DNA from: a virus | Reading direction: 5' to 3' (one strand) | IMG/VR virus record: IMGVR_UViG_3300031227_009907 | Coordinates: 1-64,000 of that record | Length of the DNA stretch: 64,000 nt | In this document: positions 55,036 to 63,242 of the stretch, in pieces | Layout of the letters: each line of letters starts with the position of its first letter | Numbering within the stretch: position 1 is the first letter of the stretch | Program-made: the position numbers and the translations under genes | The notes under the pieces: model-generated | What the model was told of the DNA's origin: nothing | The model's input: only the letters and a program-made list of their open reading frames with translations | Databases searched by the model: none

Positions 55036-57328
55036 AGCTCATAATCCTAGACTAATAGCGACACAGCGATCTAAAAAGCCCTATAAGAAGATACCTACAC
55101 AGAGAGTATCTTTAATTAAGTCTGTGATGCAGGCTGCACAAGACAATAGAAGCATCGTTATAAGCTACACGCGGGTTAGTGATGGGAAGCGAGTTAAGCG
55201 TAATTTAGATTATTATTCATTACGTTTGAGAAAAGCCGGGGGAAGGGTGCAACCGGTATTATTTGGGTATCATCCCGCACACAATAGTATTGAAATGTAT
55301 GTCGTAAAGAACATTCACTGGGTCAAGCCCGGACGTAGGAAATATGAACCTATATGGCCCGTTGAGATTGGAGAGAAAGGGATAAAGAAGGGAAGGAGAC
55401 AAATATCAGAGATTCTTGAATGGGTTCCTGCCGTTAAATATAAAAGGAGAATATATGTTGGGGGTGTAATGTGGGATCGTAGTTTTAAAGATAGACCTTA
55501 TTTTAGAAGGGCCATGCACCATCCTGATATTATTAGGACATATTTACAGGATGAGATAGACAGGCTTGGATATGATGAATTTATTAAAGGAGTAACAAGG
55601 GGGTGGGTTGACCTTAATGGAAGATTTCATTCTGTGCAAGAAGTTAGGATAGGTAACGAAAAACTTGCTGCAAGAAAGCAAAGATTACAAAAGAAAATGG
55701 AAGCTGGCTATAGAAATAAGATGAGGAAAGGTGGAAATAGGCTTCAGCGTTTTATATGGAGAGATAAGCCAAGCAATAATTATGCCTTTAGAGGGGTATC
55801 ATTTGTTGAACTAAAGAATATTTATAAAACTAAACAAATTAAGTCTCATGGTAAAATGAATATTTTTGATAAGGAACCAGGAAAAACGTATTTTTCTGAT
55901 ACGGCTGTAGTTGCTTCGAGTAGGGCGGCTGACTATAAAGGATACCTTTTAATACTTAAGAAAGATAAAAGATATTTAAATAGAGGGATAAGACATTGGG
56001 AGGACATGCTTTATTACACCCCCACCAAACCTGTCCCATCGTCTATTGTGAAGAGGGTTATAAAGTTTATTCCTCTTAGTGCTCCCGGTAAATGGCCCGA
56101 AGAGTGGTTTAGTTATGCTGATGTAACAAAGAGATTTAGGGATGGGTCTTTATTCAGTCGAAAGAAGAGAATAAGGAAAGTTTCTAATAAAACAAAAAAG
56201 ATAAGGCAATTAGATAACTTTTTTGCTTCTCTTACAAGGGCGGTGAAGTATGGGCGTAGTGAAATATATCCAGCAAAAGACCCTTACGAAACTCACGAAG
56301 AGATTTTTGATAGGGTATATAGAATTGCAAGGGGCTCTAATGGAAAGGAGGGCTATGTTACCCCCACTGGTCGTTTTATTTCTTATTATCAAGCGTCTGT
56401 ATATGAAAGAGAGTATGTTGAATTAGCTCAAGATTCTTCAATGGAATGGCCCATAGATACGGGGAAATATAAGGGGGTAAAAAACCTGTGGGAGCGTCCT
56501 AGGTCTTATAAGCGAAAGAAGAGAATAAAGAAGTCCCTTAGTGTTCCCGATGGTCCTAATATTTCTCCTGAAGGGAAAGCTTATACAATTATATGGGCAA
56601 ATGGGAAGGGGCTAACTACATGGAAAACACGCAAGCAAGCCCTTCAATTTATTCGCATAAAAGGGGATGACGTAAACAGTTTTACTTATGGAGATAAAAA
56701 AGGTCCAAAATATATGGATGTTTCTCTTATTGGTAAGGCAATAATGAAGTTCCGTAGAATGCCGTGGCATTATATTGGAATGTTACAGAGGGCATTTGGG
56801 GGTGTATCCCATCATGTATTGGCAGTGGCGGCAAGGAAAGGTAAGCTGACTATAGAAAGGTTAGCCGAAGCAGGAATCCCTAGAGGTAAAGCCTCTTCAA
56901 TTGTTGAATATCTAAAGAGAACAAGAATTCCCGGGAGAGTTAAAAAGCCTTGGGTTGCTTCATATTATCCCAAGGGAAGAGAAATTCACATGTCTCCTAA
57001 TATTTTAGGGGGGAGAAAATGGGCGGCATATATACATGAAAATGCGCACGATATTTGGTTTAAGGTATTAAAGCCTAGAGAAAGAAAAATATTTACTAGA
57101 ATAGTGCGTAGACATTATCCTGATTATTATAATGCAATTAAGGAAGGGTTAAAAGATAGCGGGTATAATGTGACACAAGTCCCTGGTGAATTTTTTGTTA
57201 GAGTAGTTGAAGCACGTAGCCGTTTTCCATCTAAATATAAAAAGCTTATTGGAGATGACCGGTTTTTCCCTAAGGTAATGAATTATTTCTTTACAAAATA
57301 TCCCGCTTTATTAAATCCCCATAAATAA
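55028..57328 (+). CDS. Multidomain WYL / ADP-ribosyltransferase-like / HExxH metallopeptidase-like protein
   Basis: 766 residues from a GTG at 55028. Residues about 25-115 look like a WYL-type SH3-like domain (IVISYTRVSDGKRVKRNLDY, LFGYHPAHNSIEMYVVKNIH). Residues 250-345 resemble an R-S-E ADP-ribosyltransferase: YAFRGVSFVE, TYFSDTAVVASSRAADY, HWEDMLYY. Residues 640-700 carry YIHENAHDIWFKVLK, an HExxH zinc-peptidase motif. Many basic linkers join them. Such mixtures suggest an injected virion protein that modifies host targets. Domain calls need profile checks. Confidence 0.55.
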   Translation: MDKAHNPRLIATQRSKKPYKKIPTQRVSLIKSVMQAAQDNRSIVISYTRVSDGKRVKRNLDYYSLRLRKAGGRVQPVLFGYHPAHNSIEMYVVKNIHWVKPGRRKYEPIWPVEIGEKGIKKGRRQISEILEWVPAVKYKRRIYVGGVMWDRSFKDRPYFRRAMHHPDIIRTYLQDEIDRLGYDEFIKGVTRGWVDLNGRFHSVQEVRIGNEKLAARKQRLQKKMEAGYRNKMRKGGNRLQRFIWRDKPSNNYAFRGVSFVELKNIYKTKQIKSHGKMNIFDKEPGKTYFSDTAVVASSRAADYKGYLLILKKDKRYLNRGIRHWEDMLYYTPTKPVPSSIVKRVIKFIPLSAPGKWPEEWFSYADVTKRFRDGSLFSRKKRIRKVSNKTKKIRQLDNFFASLTRAVKYGRSEIYPAKDPYETHEEIFDRVYRIARGSNGKEGYVTPTGRFISYYQASVYEREYVELAQDSSMEWPIDTGKYKGVKNLWERPRSYKRKKRIKKSLSVPDGPNISPEGKAYTIIWANGKGLTTWKTRKQALQFIRIKGDDVNSFTYGDKKGPKYMDVSLIGKAIMKFRRMPWHYIGMLQRAFGGVSHHVLAVAARKGKLTIERLAEAGIPRGKASSIVEYLKRTRIPGRVKKPWVASYYPKGREIHMSPNILGGRKWAAYIHENAHDIWFKVLKPRERKIFTRIVRRHYPDYYNAIKEGLKDSGYNVTQVPGEFFVRVVEARSRFPSKYKKLIGDDRFFPKVMNYFFTKYPALLNPHK

Positions 57329-57444
57329 GAGGATGGCAATAGATTAATTAAATAAGGAGCAAGGTTATTATTAAAGAATGGGGGTTCTTTGAGAAGGTTG
57401 GTATATTGGACACTATTTTAGGGGAAACTAATAAGGAGCGAAAA

Positions 57445-57627
57445 ATGGTTAATTTGGACGATAGAAAGTTTTTACAAGAATTGAGATACAAAGCTATTGC
57501 AAGAGCACACAATACCCCTAATTTAAGTTAGGTATGGGAGGAGGCTTATGAGGATTTAGCACAGGCGGCAGATAAGTTGGATGCAATGTTGGCAAGGAAA
57601 GTTATTATTGAGGAGAAAGAAGGATGA
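57445..57627 (+). pseudogene. Small gene interrupted by one in-frame TAG
   Basis: ATG at 57445 with AATAAGGAGCG upstream. The frame encodes VNLDDRKFLQELRYKAIARA, then NTPNLS, a TAG at 57529, VWEEAYEDLAQAADKLDAML and a normal TGA at 57625 overlapping the next ATG. The part after TAG keeps coding character, so a single CAG-to-TAG change is likely. The same frame is also open upstream to an ATT at 57367 with AAGGAG 7 nt before. Confidence 0.6.
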
Positions 57628-57932
57628 AGAGGATTTGTGTTGCGTTGTTGATAGTCATTGGTTTATTGGGTATGTCTGGCTGTGTTACACTTCAGGCACA
57701 GTTCGACGAGAAAGTTGATGTCTACGCAGATAGTATTGTTGAGGCTATCGGCCCTGAGCTAACTGATGCTATCATAACGGCGGCAGACAATGAGACCGCG
57801 AAAGCAATGGTCTTAGATTGGATTGAGGACAAGTGGCTCAAGGGAGACGATCACCCCGTTATTAAAGCGTTGCTATCTGAGGCCGCTGATATTGTTGTCA
57901 GAGAATTAAGACAGGCCGTTGAGAGACCGTAA
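57624..57932 (+). CDS. Small lipoprotein
   Basis: 102 residues. The N-terminus KRICVALLIVIGLLGMSGCV is a lipoprotein signal with lipobox GMSGC. The mature part is acidic and helical (DVYADSIVEAIGPELTDAII). It could be a spanin (Rz1-like) or other envelope protein of lysis or superinfection control. A small membrane protein and a second lipoprotein follow. Confidence 0.6.
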   Translation: MKRICVALLIVIGLLGMSGCVTLQAQFDEKVDVYADSIVEAIGPELTDAIITAADNETAKAMVLDWIEDKWLKGDDHPVIKALLSEAADIVVRELRQAVERP

Positions 57933-57934
57933 AG

Positions 57935-58051
57935 ATGTTTAAGAAGAAATGGGATAAAGGTCTTGTGGTCTTCGGGATACTATTCATTGTAATAGTTATA
58001 ATCTGTGCCATTATTGGCATTTTTGACATTATAAAGCTTACTGGGGGATAA
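57935..58051 (+). CDS. Very small membrane protein
   Basis: 38 residues: a basic start (FKKKWDKG) and one long helix, VVFGILFIVIVIICAIIGIF. Its ATG is 3 nt after the lipoprotein stop; it may be a holin-like or spanin partner. Confidence 0.45.
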   Translation: MFKKKWDKGLVVFGILFIVIVIICAIIGIFDIIKLTGG

Positions 58052-58054
58052 ACC

Positions 58055-58492
58055 GTGAAAGATATATGCGCGTCATATTTATTGACCGCTGGGATGGTGG
58101 TTTTAACCTGCTTTCTTTTTCTAGGTTGTCAATCCAGCGGCCCTACCCTTGGGGACTCCCCACAAGCCCAGGATAGTAATTCAGACGTAGGATGGTATCA
58201 GGGGGTCACGACTAAGTTGAAGCTGGCCATACAAAACCCTAAAGTGCAACTAGGGACTGGGGCAACCGGTATATTTGCTATCCTTTTTTTAATATTAAGA
58301 TGGTCGTTGAAGTTTATAAACCTTTTTGGTAAATTGACAGGGAGTATTGCAACTGCTGATAAGATTGGGATGGATCGTAAAGAGTTAGGGACACTTCTTA
58401 AGATATTTAAGCAGGGATTAAAGCCTAGTGAGCTTACATTCCTTGATAAATATTTGGTTAAGAACAAAAATAAGGTAAGTATAAAGGAGTAA
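58055..58492 (+). CDS. Membrane lipoprotein
   Basis: 145 residues from a GTG. The signal LLTAGMVVLTCFLFLGCQSS has lipobox LFLGC. A second hydrophobic segment GATGIFAILFLILRWSLKFI is membrane-spanning, then a charged helical tail. Position after a lipoprotein and a small membrane protein suggests a lysis or envelope module. The family is not recognised. Confidence 0.55.
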   Translation: MKDICASYLLTAGMVVLTCFLFLGCQSSGPTLGDSPQAQDSNSDVGWYQGVTTKLKLAIQNPKVQLGTGATGIFAILFLILRWSLKFINLFGKLTGSIATADKIGMDRKELGTLLKIFKQGLKPSELTFLDKYLVKNKNKVSIKE

Positions 58493-58496
58493 GGTG

Positions 58497-58820
58497 ATGG
58501 CGGTAGACCCAAGAGCGGAAGAGAATGTTGAGCCTGGGACAAGTCCCTCTCATTATGTTGAGCGTTTGACGAAGAAGTATTTAGAGAAGGTGCTTGGTAA
58601 TAAAGACGTAAAGGGGGTTGTCGTTATCGCTGAGTTTCAAGATAGCGATGAGCCAGTTGTGAGGATATGGCCCTCTGCTTCAAGGTTATTTAATGTAGGG
58701 GCATCTATGGAACTTAATGCGTTTATCGGTGAGGATGATTTTAGGTTAGAGGGCGAAGATGAGGATTTTGAGGGAAGGTTGACAGATTTGGAGTTGCAAG
58801 GAGAAGAGGAAGGAGAATAA
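58497..58820 (+). CDS. Acidic hypothetical protein
   Basis: 107 residues from the ATG at 58497 with AAAGGAGTAAGG upstream. A beta-strand core (GVVVIAEFQDSDEPVVRIWP) and a strongly acidic tail (RLEGEDEDFEGRLTDLELQG). The function is unknown. Confidence 0.5.
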   Translation: MAVDPRAEENVEPGTSPSHYVERLTKKYLEKVLGNKDVKGVVVIAEFQDSDEPVVRIWPSASRLFNVGASMELNAFIGEDDFRLEGEDEDFEGRLTDLELQGEEEGE

Positions 58821-58826
58821 TTAAGC

Positions 58827-59651
58827 ATGAATGAGAGCCCCATATCTATAAAAGATGGCCTGTTAAACGCAAGAGATAGTAGGAGGAATATAGATTGCGG
58901 CGACATAAGATATGGGGCTTCTTTTTTATCTAAAGGAAGTTTGCGTAGAAAGAGAGATTTACAGATAAGGCGTCTTGAGTTATTCTTATTATCTCTTAGA
59001 AAAGCTCTTAATGTTGATGGACAGGTTATTGTGGGGAGCGAACATGAGAATCATTTACAAATAGCTGATAGAGTGGCTGTAAAGTTAGGGTATAAAGGGA
59101 GTGAAAGAGTTATTGATTTTGTGAATGGGTCAAGACGCGATGTGAATTTTGGCTTTGTAAATATAAGGACGGGGAAATGGATTGATGAAGATGCTGCCGT
59201 TGGGTTTGAAGGGAAGTATGCACGATTGATGGGAGTGGTTGGATTGCCGAATAGAAAGATTATAAGAAAGGCTAATAATAAGCTCCAGAAAGGTCTTTTA
59301 CATTCAGGAGAGAAAGAGATTATCTTAAGCATCTGGAAGTGGCTTGAGAGGAATGGAGAATTTCAGCGTAGGATGGCTGAGATCATCACGAGGTATGGTT
59401 ATGGGGGCATAGGGGGTAAGTTTGGCTCTACGGTCAAGCTATCTATGGGGAAAGCGATCAGGTTGGCTAGGGAGGCAGACCAACAACGGCTGATTGGCCT
59501 CAAGGTGTTGGCTCCTAGGGTAAGCTTCCTTGATAATGTTAGCAGAGATATGAAAAGGAGATATAAGGGGAATATAGAAACGATAGTAACTCTTCTTGGG
59601 AAGAGGAGAGACCAGTTAGTCAGTATTGCCGTTAGAAAGAAATATTCATAG
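58827..59651 (+). CDS. Hypothetical protein
   Basis: 274 residues, basic and helical, with segments LRRKRDLQIRRLELFLLSLR and AEIITRYGYGGIGGKFGSTV. No catalytic motif is visible. GGAGAATAATTAAGC precedes the ATG. The family is not recognised; virion-associated by position. Confidence 0.5.
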   Translation: MNESPISIKDGLLNARDSRRNIDCGDIRYGASFLSKGSLRRKRDLQIRRLELFLLSLRKALNVDGQVIVGSEHENHLQIADRVAVKLGYKGSERVIDFVNGSRRDVNFGFVNIRTGKWIDEDAAVGFEGKYARLMGVVGLPNRKIIRKANNKLQKGLLHSGEKEIILSIWKWLERNGEFQRRMAEIITRYGYGGIGGKFGSTVKLSMGKAIRLAREADQQRLIGLKVLAPRVSFLDNVSRDMKRRYKGNIETIVTLLGKRRDQLVSIAVRKKYS

Positions 59652-59682
59652 GGTGACAAGATAATCTTAATGGAGCAAAACA

Positions 59683-60096
59683 ATGGAAAAGGTAGAGACG
59701 GAAAATAAAAGATGCTATGAATTAAAAATAGGACAATTGCGTAAAAAGGTAAAGGGGTTAGTAAATGAGAGTGGACCCGAGGATGGCACCAGTGCATTAA
59801 GAGGGTTTGCCTTAGGTCTTGTTAATGAGATAGAGAGGTTAAGAGAAGAAATAAGGAGTAAAATTCCAATAAGATATTTAGCGGATGTAGACCTGGAAAG
59901 GATGGGGCATAAGGAGTTAAGAGATGCTATAATAAAGAGGGAGGTTGAGAGAAGTAAGGATAAAGCCAGAGGTAAGCCAGTTAGCGAAGAGGAGGGATTG
60001 AAGAACTTTCTTGCATGGTTTAAAGGAGAAACTAATTCACGTACAATACAGCTAATAATAGAAGATTTTATAGAGGCTCGTGACAGGATTTCATAG
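59683..60096 (+). CDS. Hypothetical coiled-coil protein
   Basis: 137 residues, mostly helical and charged (ETENKRCYELKIGQLRKKVK, IERLREEIRSKIP). The leader TGGAGCAAAACAATGGA is shared with the next gene. The function is unknown. Confidence 0.5.
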   Translation: MEKVETENKRCYELKIGQLRKKVKGLVNESGPEDGTSALRGFALGLVNEIERLREEIRSKIPIRYLADVDLERMGHKELRDAIIKREVERSKDKARGKPVSEEEGLKNFLAWFKGETNSRTIQLIIEDFIEARDRIS

Positions 60097-60125
60097 AATA
60101 TATATACGGACAGTGGAGCAAAACA

Positions 60126-60734
60126 ATGGACATGCAGGAAAGAGGGCACTTTTATAGGAAGGCATTCCCAAATTATCCACCCTTAGCGTATAATAATGGA
60201 TGGTTATACGGGGTGTGGATGATAGGGAATAACTATAAAGGAACAGGATATTACGGGAGTTATCCTCCAGGCTATGTAAAGAGGGTGATGAGTTTATTTC
60301 CAGATATGAATAATGTTCTACATTTATTCTCAGGATCATTAAAGAAAGAAGACGTAGGGGAGAAGGATGTAAGGGTAGATTTACATGACGTGAAGAATGA
60401 GAGGACAGGAGAGGTTATACAGCCAGACGTGTGTTGTGACGTCCATAAGTTGAACAAGAGTATAGGGACAGAGGTATCCGATCTCATATTAGCCGATCCT
60501 CCTTACTCTGAAGAGGATGCTGCCCATTATGGTGTATGCTTAATTAATAGAAGAAAAGTATTTAAACAATGTTATAAGGTATTAAAATATAATGGTTATA
60601 TGGTATGGTTAGATCAAGTATTTCCTATGTATAGAAAAGAATATTGGAAATTAGAAGGAACAATAGGGATTATAAGGAGCACGAATCATAGGGTGAGAGT
60701 ATGTTTTATATTTAAGAAGTTAAAGGGAGAATAG
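60126..60734 (+). CDS. Adenine-methyltransferase-like protein
   Basis: 202 residues. VLHLFSGSLKKEDVG resembles SAM motif I and LILADPPYSEEDAAHYG motif IV (DPPY), in gamma-like order; YKVLKYNGYMVWLDQVF follows. The target-recognition part is missing, so it may be a compact phage DNA methyltransferase or an RNA/base modifier. The start shares a leader with the gene at 59683. Confidence 0.7.
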   Translation: MDMQERGHFYRKAFPNYPPLAYNNGWLYGVWMIGNNYKGTGYYGSYPPGYVKRVMSLFPDMNNVLHLFSGSLKKEDVGEKDVRVDLHDVKNERTGEVIQPDVCCDVHKLNKSIGTEVSDLILADPPYSEEDAAHYGVCLINRRKVFKQCYKVLKYNGYMVWLDQVFPMYRKEYWKLEGTIGIIRSTNHRVRVCFIFKKLKGE

Positions 60735-60736
60735 TA

Positions 60737-60892
60737 ATGTATGAGGAACTTGAAATAGGGATAATTGCTTTAATGGTAATAAGTTTCTTAGTAGGTATTT
60801 ATATAGGTAGAAGGAGTAGAGATAAAGAGGTAGATAAGGTTAGGGGAGAGCTAAATAGGCATATATGGAATTCTTATATTAGACATGATTAA
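60737..60892 (+). CDS. Small membrane protein
   Basis: 51 residues. One membrane helix (EIGIIALMVISFLVGIYIG) followed by a charged tail (RRSRDKEVDKVRGELN). AAAGGGAGAATAGTA precedes the ATG. Confidence 0.5.
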   Translation: MYEELEIGIIALMVISFLVGIYIGRRSRDKEVDKVRGELNRHIWNSYIRHD

Positions 60893-60924
60893 TTACGTAG
60901 GGACTGACAAAGGAGAAGAGAGTA

Positions 60925-61437
60925 ATGACTCGCCCAAATAAGCACATGTATTATTTAAACATTGCACATGAGGTAGCCAAGAGAGGAACGTGTTTAAGAA
61001 GGAACTATGGAGCAGTAATAGTTAATAATGACCAGATAGTTTCTACAGGATATACAGGAGCGCCAAGAGGACTTCCTAATTGCACAGACAGAGGAACATG
61101 CTTAAGGGAAGAGTTAAAAGTAAAGCCAGGAGAGAATTATGAGCTATGTAGATCAGTACATGCAGAGATGAATGCTTGTTTACAGACAGGGAGAGAGAAG
61201 TGTATTGGTGCAGCATTATACTTAGAGATGATAGAATCCCCTAAAGATAATGGGATGATAGAGGGTTCTCCCCGTATAATCCCTGAACCTTGTAGGATGT
61301 GTAAGCGAGTGATTATAAACTGTGGGATTACAACTGTGGTTACAAAAGGGATAGAAGCAAAAGCTGTTGGGAATAGAGAGTGGGTTGTTGTAACGTATGT
61401 TAAAGAATGGATAGATACAAATTTGTATGAGTTATAA
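60925..61437 (+). CDS. dCMP deaminase
   Basis: 170 residues. CRSVHAEMNACLQ contains the zinc-binding His and catalytic Glu; EPCRMCKRVIINCGI the PCxxC pair. NYGAVIVNNDQIVSTGYTGA with PRGLPNC is the substrate side. It converts dCMP to dUMP for thymidylate synthesis, as in T4 Cd. An added C-x6-C loop near residue 55-60 is typical. No thymidylate synthase was seen in the window. Confidence 0.9.
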   Translation: MTRPNKHMYYLNIAHEVAKRGTCLRRNYGAVIVNNDQIVSTGYTGAPRGLPNCTDRGTCLREELKVKPGENYELCRSVHAEMNACLQTGREKCIGAALYLEMIESPKDNGMIEGSPRIIPEPCRMCKRVIINCGITTVVTKGIEAKAVGNREWVVVTYVKEWIDTNLYEL

Positions 61438-61489
61438 GAAAAGGACGGTAAGTTAATCCCTGTTCAGGGTTTTGTGTGGAAGGGTAATA

Positions 61490-62266
61490 ATGTATGATTT
61501 TGAAAAGATTGAACCTATGGTATTTTGTTTATCAACGGGAAGGACAGGGACTTTAACTCTGGAAAGGCTTTTTAGAGATAGTCCTGAAGCCCTATGTTGG
61601 CATGAACCCTTACCTCATATATCAGTATTTCCTTTAGATAAAACAAGGTCTTTATGGGACACAAGGACGCACTTATTTTGTCAATCTATAAAAGCGAATG
61701 TAGGATATGTAGAATTAGGCGCACACCTTACATTCATAGCCTATGAAATATCTAAAGAGCTTCCACAGTCTAAGTTTTTGCACTTAATCCGTGACCCAAG
61801 GTATTTTGTAAGATCAGGGGTAAGGAGAGGATGGTATAAGGCGGGTAGGATACATGCGGGTATGTGCCCTAAAGAAGGGGATATGTTTTATAAAGAATGG
61901 CCTCTCTTAGCAGAGTATGAGAGAGTTGCATGGAATTGGAGAAAGAGAAATGAGTGGATTAGAACATTTTGCGAGACATTACCGAAAGAAAGGCATCTTA
62001 CATTTTACTCTGAAGACTTATTTGCAGGGAATAGATTAGATGTCCTTTCAAACTTCTTAGGGCTATCTCTCCCTTGTGGAGAAAATACAGGGAAGATATT
62101 ATCTTGCCCCCTTAATAGTCAGAGCGAAGGAGAGTTCCCTAAAGTTAAAGATTGGAGCATAGAGACAACGAATAGGGTGTTGAGAATAGTGGAAGATGAA
62201 TTAGTAAACTATACCAGATATGCTCACTTGTTAGTTAGTCCTATAATAGAAAAAGAGGAAAAATAA
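61490..62266 (+). CDS. Sulfotransferase-like P-loop protein
   Basis: 258 residues from the ATG at 61490 after GGAAGGG. CLSTGRTGTLTLERLFRD is the 5'-phosphosulfate-binding loop and FLHLIRDPRYFVRSGVRRGW the 3'-phosphate site of PAPS-dependent sulfotransferases. It could sulfate a glycan or small molecule. Its 3' end overlaps the related gene at 62266. Confidence 0.75.
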   Translation: MYDFEKIEPMVFCLSTGRTGTLTLERLFRDSPEALCWHEPLPHISVFPLDKTRSLWDTRTHLFCQSIKANVGYVELGAHLTFIAYEISKELPQSKFLHLIRDPRYFVRSGVRRGWYKAGRIHAGMCPKEGDMFYKEWPLLAEYERVAWNWRKRNEWIRTFCETLPKERHLTFYSEDLFAGNRLDVLSNFLGLSLPCGENTGKILSCPLNSQSEGEFPKVKDWSIETTNRVLRIVEDELVNYTRYAHLLVSPIIEKEEK

Positions 62267-63069
62267 TGCACCTTCTTGATGCCTTTAAAATTAATCCCTG
62301 TGTAATAGGGTTGTCTACAGGGAGATGTGGGACGATGACATTAACGGACATATTTAAAGATGCCCCTGAAGCATTTGTTTACCACGAACCTGGTCCTCAA
62401 ATGGATGGTGGACTGAATACATTTTATGGTCTTGGGGATATACCCCATAATATTGATAATTGGCTAAAGTCAAGGGAAGCCTTATTGGTTAAATCTATTT
62501 TAGCTAAAAAGGGATATGTTGAACTTGGAGGCAGGAATGCGTTTAGGTGTTATGAAGCGAACGCCTGTCTTCCTCACTGTAAGTTCCTACACATAGTAAG
62601 AGACCCAAGAGCTTTTATTCGTTCTTGCATGAGAAGAAAATGGTATACCCCTTATGTTGGGGATAGGAGAGAAGGCTATAATATGTCTATGTTTCCAAAT
62701 AGAGATGACCCTGATATTGAGCTATGGCCTAAGTGAGGGCCATTCGAGAAAGTATGTTGGTATTGGAAGAATAGAAATAGGTTTATCCGTGAGTTCTGTA
62801 ATAGGGTAGGGACAGAGAGAAGTTTATTGTTTTATGCAGAACATATATTTGCGGGAGAGTGTTTATCCAGTCTAGCAACATTCTTAGGGTTAACGCTACC
62901 TAGCGGAGAGAAGATAAGGGCTGTTCTTAGTGACAATTATAATAGGCAGAAGGAAGGTGAATTTCCTAAGCCTGAAGATTGGCCTAAGGATATGGTAGAT
63001 ACCGCAAATAATATCATAGGGGATGAGTTAGATCATTACCCTCTTTATTGGGCAATTAACGATAGGTAG
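62266..63069 (+). pseudogene. Sulfotransferase-like paralogue with in-frame TGA
   Basis: 268 codons in one frame with a single TGA at 62734. Upstream, VIGLSTGRCGTMTLTDIFKD and FLHIVRDPRAFIRSCMRRKW; downstream, WYWKNRNRFIREFC, LLFYAEHIFAGE match the co-linear parts of the 61490 protein (WNWRKRNEWIRTFC, LTFYSEDLFAG). The TGA aligns with Leu there, one base from TTA. It is either a fresh nonsense mutation, readthrough or a sequencing error. The two halves appear otherwise intact. Confidence 0.75.
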
Positions 63070-63075
63070 AATGTT

Positions 63076-63242
63076 ATGATGGAATATAAAGAGAGATTGG
63101 GGGGGGCGAATATGACTGTCTTTCAAGGTTTAACTATCGTATGGGGCGTAGAGAGCGGTAACGTCTTAATACAATGAAGTAGTAAGACGATAATCTTAAA
63201 GTAGCAATCTGTAAAATAGTTATATAATTAGGAGGACATATA
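63076..63242. other. Intergenic region with possible tiny ORF
   Basis: A 33-codon frame opens at 63076 (ATG ATG) and ends at 63177, without a good ribosome site. The rest, up to the AGGAGG before 63243, holds nothing recognised. Confidence 0.3.
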
